A DNA stretch of 9,628 nucleotides from DATIXD01 sp035518875 (GTDB taxonomy: Bacteria; Pseudomonadota; Gammaproteobacteria; Methylococcales; Methylococcaceae), in the NCBI GenBank assembly GCA_035518875.1, contig DATIXD010000373.1, positions 1-9,628 on the forward strand, written 5' to 3'. Each line of letters starts with the position of its first letter. Within the stretch, counting starts at the first letter, position 1. The notes below the pieces were generated by a model that made no database searches, was not told the origin of the DNA, and worked only from the letters and a program-made list of their open reading frames with translations. The translations under genes and the position numbers were made by a program. Below are positions 1 through 6,625 of the stretch, one piece after another.

Positions 1-98
1 GGGTGTCCTTTCTTTTGGTTCCTTTTCTTTGGACAAGCAAAGAAAAGGAACCCGCCCGTGGGTGCGGCAACCCACATTCCAATAAGCCTTCGCGAAGC
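1..98. repeat. Intergenic palindromic repeat element, cut by the window edge
   Basis: A perfect 15-bp inverted repeat lies at 17-31 and 38-52 (GGTTCCTTTTCTTTG and its complement) around a 6-nt loop. It is followed by a second stem, GTGGGT at 58-63 with ACCCAC at 70-75, and a short palindrome CTTCGCGAAG at 88-97. The element starts 4 bases past the stop of the minus-strand gene at 102-707. From memory, similar hairpins rich in TTTCTTT/AAAGAAA occur in many copies between genes of various gammaproteobacteria and are often mis-annotated as short proteins; I could not search for copies. It could also help end transcription from the minus strand, but no clean T-run follows either stem in that direction, so I do not call it a terminator. 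The outer boundary is unknown. Confidence 0.6.
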
Positions 99-101
99 GA
101 T

Positions 102-707
102 TCATTGTTTGATTACAGCGTTAACGTGCGACTCAACCGCCTTCTTAACCCATCGGCCGAGCGCGTCTGCCGCATCGTTCGACCAACCGCGAGACAGGTG
201 AAACACAGAGATGACTTGAGCATCGGTTTGCTTTCCGTGAATATGATCCTCAGCATCATTCCCGTGCGTGATGATGACTTTCGGCCGGATAGTGGCAAGA
301 AGGAAGTCAAAGGGAGCCGTCAGCCGCTGCCTGCAGGCAAGGTCCGCGGCCTGTTCCGACGGTGCGGCATACAAATTGGTTTCCAAGCACTGGATGGGAT
401 CGGCTGCTGCAACGATGCGTTCAAGGACTCTCCGAGTATTACTGAGCGCGTTCCGACGCTTCTGGTCTGGCCTGAGCGGTCGCAGGCGTCGCTCCTCACG
501 ATATGCGTCGAGCCACTTCGACTTGAGAAACCCATAGCCGGGACGCCAAAACTGCCAAAAGTCGGCAGTGAGCGTTGTGGCTGGATTGAAGCCGACAATG
601 AAAGCGTCGCAACGAAGGGGGGAACCCTCGCAAACGAACGGACGCAAATCGGTTGGCCTACCAATGAGACCAAGAAGCTCTGACTCGAAGCTGTCTATCG
701 AATTCAT
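102..707 (-). CDS. Uracil-DNA glycosylase-like protein (hypothetical)
   Basis: A 201-residue soluble protein with no signal peptide or membrane segment. It shows the motif layout of the uracil-DNA glycosylase superfamily, which removes damaged or mispaired bases from DNA. VGFNPAT at 38-44 resembles the GINPG motif of the MUG/TDG branch, where the Asn is catalytic (here N41), and is followed by a Phe/Trp-rich stretch. ETNLYAAPS at 109-117 resembles the central TN strand, PKVIITHG at 142-149 the 'Pro-strand-Gly' segment, and FHLSRG at 169-174 the closing H/N-x-S loop. The assignment rests on motif order only; no family name is certain and activity is not shown. The gene starts 23 nt after the alr stop on the same strand, so it is probably the last gene of the hldE-dnaB-alr transcript. 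The ATG at 705-707 has no clear Shine-Dalgarno sequence. A long open frame on the other strand is judged spurious. Confidence 0.6.
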   Translation of the reverse strand: MNSIDSFESELLGLIGRPTDLRPFVCEGSPLRCDAFIVGFNPATTLTADFWQFWRPGYGFLKSKWLDAYREERRLRPLRPDQKRRNALSNTRRVLERIVAAADPIQCLETNLYAAPSEQAADLACRQRLTAPFDFLLATIRPKVIITHGNDAEDHIHGKQTDAQVISVFHLSRGWSNDAADALGRWVKKAVESHVNAVIKQ

Positions 708-730
708 AGGGTGAGCGCAGCTAGAATCGC

Positions 731-1807
731 TTAATTCTCAATAATCTTCACCCGCGGCGTGACACTACAAAGCAACACATAAGGAATAGTCGACGCATGC
801 CTCGCAATCTCCTCCACCGGCAAACCCTCCCCCCACAAAGTCACCGAATCGCCGACTTCAGCCTCCGGACAGTCGGTCAAATCCAGCGTGATCATGTCCA
901 TGGATACCCGGCCGATCAGCGGTACGCGGCGCTCCCGCACTAGCACCGGGGTACCGGAACGGGCGTGGCGGGGATAGCCGTCGCCGTAGCCGATGGCGGC
1001 GATGCCGAGGCGGGTGGGATGGGGGCAAATCCAGTCACCGCCGTAACCGATGGCGTCGCCGACTTTCAAATGTTTGATGGCGATCAGCCGGGTGCGCAGG
1101 GTCATCACCGGTTTGAGGCCGTCTTCCCACGCCGTCCGGTGGGGGAACGGCGAGACCCCGTAAAGGGCGATGCCGGGACGGACCCATTCGGCCTGAGCAT
1201 TCTCCCAGGCCAGCAATCCCGCCGAATTGGCGATGCTACGCTCGCCCGGCAGTGACTCGACCCTGGATTGAAACAGCTCCAGCTGGCGCCCAGTCACCGG
1301 ATCGCTCAGCACATCGGCATTGGCCAAATGAGTCATCAGGGCAATGGGCTCCTTGACTTGGCGGCACCGGCTCAGGCGCCGGTAACAAGGCTCGAATTCT
1401 TCCTCGCTCAGGCCCAGGCGATGCATGCCGGTGTCGAGTTTCAGCCACACCGAGACCGGCTTTTCCAAAGCGGTCGATTCCAACAGTTCGACCTGCAACA
1501 CCGAATGAATCACCGGTTCCAGCTCGTAGCGGGCGTGCAGCTCCAGTTCCTCGCGGCGGATGAAGCCCTGCAGGACGGCGATGCGCTGCCGGACACCCGC
1601 CTCCCGCAACACCATGCCCTCGTCGACCCGGGCGACGGCGAAGGCATCCGCATCCGCCAGCGCGCGGGCGTAACGGATCAGGCCGTGACCATAGGCATTG
1701 GCCTTGATGACCGCCATGATCTTGGAGCGCGGGGCGCGGGCGCGCACTCGGGCAAAATTGTGCGAGATGGCCGCCATGTCGAGCATGGCGTGAGCAGCCG
1801 GCATCAT
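731..1807 (-). CDS. alr: Alanine racemase, PLP-dependent
   Basis: Converts L-alanine to D-alanine in the cytoplasm for peptidoglycan synthesis. Counting from the upstream TTG at 1811-1813 (360 residues), the PLP lysine is K37 in KANAYGHG. R132 lies in LKLDTGMHRLG, R212 in the RPGIALYG motif that contacts the PLP pyridine, the catalytic Tyr is Y257 in IGYGGDW, and the substrate-binding Met-Asp pair is M305-D306 in GRVSMDM. Length is normal for the family and all key residues are present. The start is uncertain. TTG at 1813 overlaps the dnaB stop as TTGA, but the GAGG at 1817-1820 is better spaced (about 10 nt) for the ATG at 1805-1807, which I prefer; a second ATG lies at 1802-1804. Overlap or near-overlap with dnaB points to translational coupling. 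Whether this is the biosynthetic (alr) or catabolic (dadX) type is inferred from context: no dadA is nearby, and dnaB-alr is a common pair. Confidence 0.95.
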   Translation of the reverse strand: MMPAAHAMLDMAAISHNFARVRARAPRSKIMAVIKANAYGHGLIRYARALADADAFAVARVDEGMVLREAGVRQRIAVLQGFIRREELELHARYELEPVIHSVLQVELLESTALEKPVSVWLKLDTGMHRLGLSEEEFEPCYRRLSRCRQVKEPIALMTHLANADVLSDPVTGRQLELFQSRVESLPGERSIANSAGLLAWENAQAEWVRPGIALYGVSPFPHRTAWEDGLKPVMTLRTRLIAIKHLKVGDAIGYGGDWICPHPTRLGIAAIGYGDGYPRHARSGTPVLVRERRVPLIGRVSMDMITLDLTDCPEAEVGDSVTLWGEGLPVEEIARHASTIPYVLLCSVTPRVKIIEN

Positions 1808-1809
1808 GC

Positions 1810-3198
1810 TCAATAGCCCTCGTCGGAATAAGGATCGGAAATGAAATTCTCAAACCGCGTGTACTGGCCCAGGAAGGTGAGGCGGCAGGTGCCGATGGGG
1901 CCGTTGCGCTGCTTGGCGATGATGATTTCCGCCGTGCCCTTGTCGGCGCTGTCGGGGTGATAGACCTCATCGCGGTAGATGAACACGATCAAATCGGCGT
2001 CCTGCTCGATTGAGCCCGATTCGCGCAGATCCGAAGGCACCGGGCGCTTGTTGGGCCGCTGCTCCAGGTTGCGGTTGAGCTGGGATAGAGCGATGACCGG
2101 CACGTTCAACTCCTTGGCCAGGGCCTTTAGGGAGCGCGAGATTTCGGAAATCTCGGCGACGCGGTTCTCGCCTCCGCCTGCGGTCTGCATGAGCTGAAGA
2201 TAGTCCAACACCACCAGGCCCAACTGTCCGTGCTCTCGGGTCAGACGCCGACAACGAGCCCGCACCTCGGTTGGCGAAAGCGCCGCCGTGTCGTCGATGA
2301 ACAGCTGAGTCTCCGCCAGGATGTTGATCGCCGAAGTCATACGCGGCCATTCATCGTCCTCCAGCTTGCCGGTGCGGACCCGATGCTGATCGATGCGGCC
2401 CAGGGAGGACATCATGCGCATGGCAAGCTGCTCGCCCGGCATCTCCATGCTGAACACCGCCACCGGCAGCTGTTCCTTGATCGCCACATGTTCGGCGATG
2501 TTCATCGCGAAGGTGGTTTTGCCCATCGAAGGCCGGCCGGCAACGATGATGAGATCCGACGCCTGCAGGCCTGAGGTCATGTCGTCAAAATCGGTGAAAC
2601 CGGTGCTTGCGCCGGTGATGTGGCCTTCTTTGTGGAACAGGGTCTCGATGCGGTCGACGGCAGCGGCCAGCAGCATCTTGATCGGTTGGAAGCCGCTGCC
2701 GCTCTTCCGGCGTTGGTCGGCGATCTGGAAGACTTTCTGTTCGGCCGCCTCCACCAGATGGGCCAGCTCGCGTCCTTCTGGACGATAGGCGGAGTCGGCG
2801 ATTTCCCCGCCCACATGGATGAGCTGCCGTAGCACCGAGCGTTCGCGCACAATGTCGGCATAAGCGGCGATATTCGCCGCGCTGGGCGTCTCCTTGGCCA
2901 TCGAACCGAGATAGGCCAGGCCGCCGGCGTCTTCCAGCCAGCCGAATTTTTCCAGTACCTCGGACAGCGTGATTACGTCGAACGGCGACTGCTTTTCCGC
3001 CAGCGCCCGGATGGCGCGAAAAATCAGTTGGTGATCGCGGCGGTAAAAATCCTCTTCGCCGATGCGATCGGCCACCACATCCCAAGTCTGGTTGTCCAGC
3101 ATCAGACCGCCTAATACCGACTGCTCGGCTTGCACCGAATAGGGCGGGATCTTCAGTGCCTCGACCTTGTTGTCCGCGAAACGGGCTAATTCAGACAT
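1810..3198 (-). CDS. dnaB: Replicative DNA helicase DnaB
   Basis: Hexameric helicase that unwinds DNA at the replication fork and binds primase. The 462 residues match the usual length, so there is no intein. The N-terminal helical domain covers roughly residues 15-120 and begins with PPYSVQAEQSVLG. A linker follows, then the RecA-like ATPase from about 195. Visible motifs are Walker A GRPSMGKTT (221-229, K227), SMEM (250-253), Walker B LDYLQLM (331-337, D332), SQLNR (372-376) and LRESGSIEQDAD (391-402), followed by AKQRNG (428-433). The ATG at 3196-3198 lies 11 nt after the hldE stop and has only a weak AGG upstream, so translation may depend partly on coupling with hldE. The stop TGA overlaps a possible TTG start of alr. 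An upstream hldE, rather than the ribosomal protein gene rplI usual in many gammaproteobacteria, is the one contextual oddity. Confidence 0.97.
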   Translation of the reverse strand: MSELARFADNKVEALKIPPYSVQAEQSVLGGLMLDNQTWDVVADRIGEEDFYRRDHQLIFRAIRALAEKQSPFDVITLSEVLEKFGWLEDAGGLAYLGSMAKETPSAANIAAYADIVRERSVLRQLIHVGGEIADSAYRPEGRELAHLVEAAEQKVFQIADQRRKSGSGFQPIKMLLAAAVDRIETLFHKEGHITGASTGFTDFDDMTSGLQASDLIIVAGRPSMGKTTFAMNIAEHVAIKEQLPVAVFSMEMPGEQLAMRMMSSLGRIDQHRVRTGKLEDDEWPRMTSAINILAETQLFIDDTAALSPTEVRARCRRLTREHGQLGLVVLDYLQLMQTAGGGENRVAEISEISRSLKALAKELNVPVIALSQLNRNLEQRPNKRPVPSDLRESGSIEQDADLIVFIYRDEVYHPDSADKGTAEIIIAKQRNGPIGTCRLTFLGQYTRFENFISDPYSDEGY

Positions 3199-3209
3199 GA
3201 AACCGGTGC

Positions 3210-4631
3210 CTACACATTGCGTATGGTTTGGATGATATCAGTAGTCGAGTAGCCGTCGACGTAACCGAGCAGCTTCACTTCCCCGCCGTTGGCCAGCACG
3301 CAGTCGTGGCCGGCGATCTCGGCGACGCTGCGGTAGTCGCCGCCCTTGACCAGGACATCCGGCAGGATTCGGCAGATCATTTCCCTGGGCGTGTCTTCCT
3401 CGAAAGCGAGCACCCAGTCGACGCATTCCAACGCCGCCAGCATGGCCAGGCGATGATCCAGGGCGTTAATCGGCCGGCCCGATCCTTTCAGCCGCCTCAC
3501 CGACGCGTCGCTGTTGACCAGTACGATCAGGCGGTCGCCCAAGGTTTTCGCCTGCTGGAGGTAATGGATATGGCCGGGATGGAGGATGTCGAAGCAGCCG
3601 TTGGTCAGGACGATTTTCTCCCCGACCCGGCGCACGGACGCGAGCTCCGCCAGGAGATCGTCGAGGCCGATCACGCCCCGACGATGGGCACGCTGGCCGT
3701 GTAAGGCGTCATCCAATTCCTCGACGCTGACGCTGGCCGTACCCAGCTTACCCACCACGATGCCCGCAGCCAGGTTGGCGAGCGCGGTGGCCTCGTGAAC
3801 CGGCTTGCCCGCCGCCAAGCTGGCCGCCAGCACCGAAATCACCGTGTCGCCGGCGCCGGTAACATCGAACACTTCCTTGGCGCGGGCAGGCATATGCAAG
3901 GCAGCTTCGTCCCGGCGCAACAGGCTCATGCCGTGCTCGCCGCGGGTGACGAGCAGGGCCGCCAGATCCAGGCTCTCCAGGAGCTTGCGGCCATTGGCCT
4001 CCAGCTCCGCCTCGCCCGGCGAGGCGCCGGCGACGGATTCGAACTCGCCCAGGTTGGGGGTGATCAGGTCGGCATGGCGATATTTGCCGAAATCGGCTCC
4101 CTTGGGATCCACCAGCACGAGTTTGCCGGCAGCCCGACCGAGGGCGATCATCTCGCTCACCGGGCTCAGGGTGCCCTTGCCATAATCGGACAGTACGACC
4201 ACATCGGCGTCGGTCAGGCGTCGCTTGAAGGCTTCCAACAGCGGCGCCGGGTCGACCGCATGGAACCCTTCCTCGAAATCCAGCCGGATCAATTGCTGAT
4301 GCCGGCTGATGACCCGCAGCTTGGTGATCGTCGGCAACCGGTCTATGCGCTTGATCTCGCAATGGATGCCCGCCCCCTCCAGGAGACCGATCAGGGAATC
4401 CGCCGCCTCATCCCGGCCACAGTAGCCCATAACACTGACTCGGGCGCCTAAAGCGGCGATGTTCAGCGCCACGTTGCCGGCCCCGCCTGCCCGTTCCTCG
4501 CCCCCCTGCACCAGAACGACCGGAACCGGCGCTTCCGGGGAGATGCGTGTAGCGCCTCCATGCCAATAACGATCCAGCATCAAATCGCCGGCGACCAGTA
4601 CATGGGCGGAATTGAAATCGGGAAGCAGCAT
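3210..4631 (-). CDS. hldE: Bifunctional heptose-7-phosphate kinase / heptose-1-phosphate adenylyltransferase HldE
   Basis: Cytoplasmic enzyme (also called RfaE) making ADP-heptose for the LPS inner core. It first phosphorylates D-glycero-D-manno-heptose 7-phosphate, then adenylates the 1-phosphate. The N-terminal half (about 1-315) is a PfkB-type sugar kinase with GDLMLDRYWHG (15-25), RAGGAGNVALN (47-57) and the signature DVTGAGDT (256-263), D262 being the likely catalytic base. The C-terminal half (about 335-473) is a nucleotidyltransferase with TNGCFDILHPGH (343-354), NSDASVRRLKG (373-383) and VKGGDY (428-433). The 473 residues match the usual fused form, so both activities should be intact. 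The start ATG at 4629-4631 gives an N-terminus aligning with known HldE proteins as I recall them (LPDF...GD.MLDRYW), though there is no clear Shine-Dalgarno sequence. It is the first gene of the minus-strand cluster; a possible extended -10 element lies about 28 nt upstream. Confidence 0.96.
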   Translation of the reverse strand: MLLPDFNSAHVLVAGDLMLDRYWHGGATRISPEAPVPVVLVQGGEERAGGAGNVALNIAALGARVSVMGYCGRDEAADSLIGLLEGAGIHCEIKRIDRLPTITKLRVISRHQQLIRLDFEEGFHAVDPAPLLEAFKRRLTDADVVVLSDYGKGTLSPVSEMIALGRAAGKLVLVDPKGADFGKYRHADLITPNLGEFESVAGASPGEAELEANGRKLLESLDLAALLVTRGEHGMSLLRRDEAALHMPARAKEVFDVTGAGDTVISVLAASLAAGKPVHEATALANLAAGIVVGKLGTASVSVEELDDALHGQRAHRRGVIGLDDLLAELASVRRVGEKIVLTNGCFDILHPGHIHYLQQAKTLGDRLIVLVNSDASVRRLKGSGRPINALDHRLAMLAALECVDWVLAFEEDTPREMICRILPDVLVKGGDYRSVAEIAGHDCVLANGGEVKLLGYVDGYSTTDIIQTIRNV

Positions 4632-4658
4632 CGAGGGATAGTTGACATCAGGGTGCTT

Positions 4659-4667
4659 AGCATAACA
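4659..4667 (-). promoter_or_regulatory. Possible extended -10 promoter element for hldE
   Basis: Read on the minus strand this is TGTTATGCT, fitting the extended -10 form TGn-TATnnT with four of six matches to TATAAT. It ends 27 nt before the hldE ATG, which would give a leader of about 20 nt. No convincing -35 hexamer is seen at the usual distance; extended -10 promoters can work without one. This is a pattern match only. Confidence 0.3.
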
Positions 4668-4876
4668 CAGCGGCGGTAGCGCGGGATTCGCTCGGCGGGA
4701 ACACAGCGGAAAATCGCGCCAATCTCGACCAGGGTATTCCCGTCCGGTACGGACATGTAGTCCGAGCCGGCGGATATGTTACCATCCGCATCGAACGGCA
4801 ATCTCACAGAAGAAAAACAGCGGGCCCGACAACCTGCCTTTCCGCCGAAAATTGCGGTTGTCATTCCCCATAATTT

Positions 4877-4882
4877 AGGAGG
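4877..4882 (+). promoter_or_regulatory. Strong ribosome binding site of the small membrane protein gene
   Basis: AGGAGG lies 8 nt before the ATG at 4891, a full match to the Shine-Dalgarno consensus at ideal spacing. It is by far the strongest such site in the window, while most of the housekeeping genes here have weak ones. It is the main reason to accept the downstream 64-codon frame as a gene. Confidence 0.8.
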
Positions 4883-4890
4883 ACAGACCG

Positions 4891-5085
4891 ATGTTCAAAA
4901 TAAGAACCGACACTTTCATCGCTCATCCCGTCCACACCAGCGCTTTTGTAATCGATTTCGCAGTCCTGGTTTTCCTGCCCATGGTTCGTCCTCCCGTGGT
5001 GCTGGCCATAATCTTGCTAAGCATTTTGGTGTATCTCTCGATGTTTTTCGGCGCCAAATTCGCGGTTTCTGAGCACACCGACTAG
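4891..5085 (+). CDS. Small two-helix membrane protein of unknown function
   Basis: A 64-residue protein I do not recognise. It has a short, mildly basic N-terminus (MFKIR) and two hydrophobic segments at about 17-32 and 35-53, separated by a tight RPP turn (33-35). The C-terminal tail is short and polar, ending EHTD. The layout suggests a helical hairpin in the inner membrane with both ends on the same side. The evidence that it is real is the ideal AGGAGG site 8 nt upstream of the ATG, an amino-acid composition typical of a membrane protein, and a sensible position ahead of another membrane protein gene (RDD family), whose likely ATG lies 46 nt after this stop. A joint transcript with that gene is plausible. 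No function can be assigned; a toxin-like role is possible for any such small hydrophobic protein, but nothing specific supports it. Confidence 0.75.
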   Translation: MFKIRTDTFIAHPVHTSAFVIDFAVLVFLPMVRPPVVLAIILLSILVYLSMFFGAKFAVSEHTD

Positions 5086-5131
5086 TAGGCAGCGTGGGTT
5101 GGGCGAAGCCGCAACCGCAGAACCGTCCACT

Positions 5132-5590
5132 ATGCCCGCACCGCCCTTACCACCGCCGGGCCTCTTGCGTCGTTTGGGGGCGCTGATTTACGACGCCTTG
5201 TTGCTGGCAGGGATATGGTTCGTCGCCACCGCGCTGCTGTTGCCGCTGCGCGGCGGCGAGGCTTTCAGGCCTAACCAGCCGGCTTACAGCGCCTATCTGT
5301 TGGGTGTGGGATTCGTATTTTACGGCTGGTTCTGGACGCACGGCGGACAAACCCTGGGGATGCGCGCTTGGAAGATCCGACTACGTGCCGCCGGCGGCGA
5401 AACGGTCAGCTGGACACAGGCGGCGGTTCGCTTCCTGGCGGCGCTACTCTCCCTAAGTCTGTTCGGGCTGGGCTATTGGTGGGCGTTGTGGGATTCCCAA
5501 AAGCGCTGCTGGCACGATGTGATTTCCGGCACTCGTCTGGTTTGGCAGAATAAACGCATTCCCTCAACGCAGTCTGGCGATAACGGTTGA
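5132..5590 (+). CDS. RDD family integral membrane protein
   Basis: From the ATG at 5132 this is a 152-residue inner-membrane protein. A proline-rich N-terminus (2-9) leads into LLRRLGALIYDALLL, with the Arg (R14) and Asp (D21) spacing that helps define the RDD family. Membrane segments are seen at about 20-38, 51-68 and 98-120. Two other family features are GGQTLGMRAWKIRL at 71-84 and DSQKRCWHDVISGTRLV at 121-137, the latter holding the second conserved Asp-rich part. RDD proteins have no single agreed role; some have been linked to ion transport. An in-frame TTG at 5099 would add 11 residues. Neither start has a good ribosome binding site, and the ATG is preferred because the extra residues look non-conserved. 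The 3' end overlaps the end of lptG on the other strand by 27 nt, leaving no room for a separate terminator. RDD genes next to lptG recur in gammaproteobacteria as I recall. Confidence 0.85.
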   Translation: MPAPPLPPPGLLRRLGALIYDALLLAGIWFVATALLLPLRGGEAFRPNQPAYSAYLLGVGFVFYGWFWTHGGQTLGMRAWKIRLRAAGGETVSWTQAAVRFLAALLSLSLFGLGYWWALWDSQKRCWHDVISGTRLVWQNKRIPSTQSGDNG

Positions 5591-6625
5591 TGCGGCAAGA
5601 AATACCAAGAGAGTGGGAAGGGCGGCGGCCAGGATAGGATTCATCTCGTAAACGAGCCCGAAGTGTCCAAATATCTGGTCAAATACATAAAAGCCCAGAC
5701 CAAAGGTGACGCCCACGATGATGCGCTGCCCCAGGCTGGTCTCGCGGCGCAAAGTCAGCACGAAGGGTGTCGCCACCAGTAACATGACCAGGGTAAGGAA
5801 GGGATTGACGATCCGACGCCAGAATGCCAGTTCCACGGGAAGCGATTTCTGGGCATTGTCCCGCAAATAGGTCATGTATTTCGCCAATTCATACGCTGAC
5901 AGATTTTCTGGCTTGACCACAAAGACATTCAGCAGATCCGGCGCTAGGATGGATGACCAATCCGCTTTGGCCTTCGCTTCGGCCACGACTCTGTCATTAT
6001 CGACATGGCTAAGCTTGAGATTGTCCAGATCCCAACGCTCGCCATCGTAAACCGCCTTTTCCGCATGGGTGACGAGCTTAAGACGCCGATTTTCGTCCAG
6101 CTCGAAAATGCTGATATCGCCCAATACACCCCGCTCTTGAATCTGGCGTATGTTGATGTAGATATTGCCGTCCCGCACCCAGAACCCGTACTTCGTGCTC
6201 GAGGCGATCTGTTGTTTCAACGCGGTGGCCTTCAGCATTTGGGCAGCACGTTCCGAGGCGGGAGCGACATATTCACCGATTACGCTGGAAATCAGAACCA
6301 GGATCAGGCCCGCCCGTAGCACCCCCCAGATGATCCGGAACTTGGACGCACCGGCGGCCTGCATGGCGACCAGTTCCCGATTGTTTCCTAAGGTGCCCAG
6401 CGTGACGAGGCTACCCAGCAGCGCGGCCGAAGGCATCAGTTCATAAAAATCGCGCGGCGAGCCAAGCGCCAGATACTCGAAGATTTTCGCTAGGCCGTAA
6501 TCGCCCTCCATATCCCGCATTTCATCGGTGAAAGTGAAGAAGTCCAGCAGGGCCAGTAGCACCAATGCCGCGAGCAGCGAGCCCTTCAACACTTCACGGG
6601 CAATGTAGGCGTTGAGCACTCTCAA
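5564..6625 (-). CDS. lptG: LPS export ABC transporter permease LptG
   Basis: One of the two membrane subunits of the LptB2FG transporter, which extracts LPS from the outer leaflet of the inner membrane and feeds it to the LptC-A-D bridge. The 353 residues match the family. Six membrane segments are seen at about 14-34, 58-80, 100-120, 270-290, 302-320 and 331-351. The large periplasmic beta-rich domain lies between the third and fourth (about 125-255). The cytoplasmic stretch NNRELVAMQAAGAS (81-94) is the coupling region to the ATPase LptB, and ELAFWRRIVNP (265-275) precedes the fourth segment. The start is a TTG at 6623-6625 overlapping the lptF stop as TTGA, supported by AAGGTG about 5 nt upstream; a GTG two codons later is the alternative. 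The overlap implies translational coupling giving equal amounts of LptF and LptG. LptG rather than LptF is inferred from similarity and its place after lptF. Confidence 0.95.
   Translation of the reverse strand: MRVLNAYIAREVLKGSLLAALVLLALLDFFTFTDEMRDMEGDYGLAKIFEYLALGSPRDFYELMPSAALLGSLVTLGTLGNNRELVAMQAAGASKFRIIWGVLRAGLILVLISSVIGEYVAPASERAAQMLKATALKQQIASSTKYGFWVRDGNIYINIRQIQERGVLGDISIFELDENRRLKLVTHAEKAVYDGERWDLDNLKLSHVDNDRVVAEAKAKADWSSILAPDLLNVFVVKPENLSAYELAKYMTYLRDNAQKSLPVELAFWRRIVNPFLTLVMLLVATPFVLTLRRETSLGQRIIVGVTFGLGFYVFDQIFGHFGLVYEMNPILAAALPTLLVFLAASTVIARLR

Larger units (their letters stand above)
4632..4890. other. Divergent non-coding region with several short inverted repeats
   Basis: This 259-nt gap separates hldE (minus) from the small membrane protein gene (plus) and should carry control signals for both. 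Three inverted-repeat structures are visible. GTCCG-GTA-CGGAC-ATGTA-GTCCG at 4742-4764 has a middle arm that can pair with either flank. GCGGAT (4770-4775) faces ATCCGC (4784-4789). GACAACC (4828-4834) faces GGTTGTC (4856-4862), just upstream of the ribosome binding site at 4877. None is followed by a T-run on the plus strand, so they are not clear terminators. A perfect TTGACA at 4642-4647 has no -10 partner. The minus strand is open from 4864 into hldE (94 codons) and part of it has coding-like base bias, but I recognise no protein in it. Confidence 0.45.

Noticed and set aside
3..683. Long plus-strand frame of 226 codons opposite the glycosylase-like gene
   Set aside because: It begins with GTG at the window edge and runs through the hairpin repeat, giving a peptide of the type often mis-annotated from such repeats. 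The opposite strand encodes a protein with recognisable motifs.
1236..1970. Minus-strand frame of 244 codons overlapping alr and the dnaB end
   Set aside because: It is in another frame of two well-supported genes and has a low-complexity Arg/Pro/Gly/Ala composition.
3795..4451. Plus-strand frame of 218 codons
   Set aside because: It is antisense to the kinase domain of hldE and has the His/Gln/Gly-rich composition of a shadow frame.
4642..4647. Perfect TTGACA on the plus strand
   Set aside because: No -10-like hexamer lies 15-19 nt downstream, and it sits 244 nt before the nearest plus-strand gene.
4869..4874. CATAAT as a -10 box for the small membrane protein
   Set aside because: Transcription would start at about 4881, inside the ribosome binding site, and no -35 box is correctly spaced.
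5560..5600. Terminator between the convergent RDD and lptG genes
   Set aside because: The coding regions overlap by 27 nt and only a 4-bp stem (CAAC/GTTG) is visible, with no T-run.
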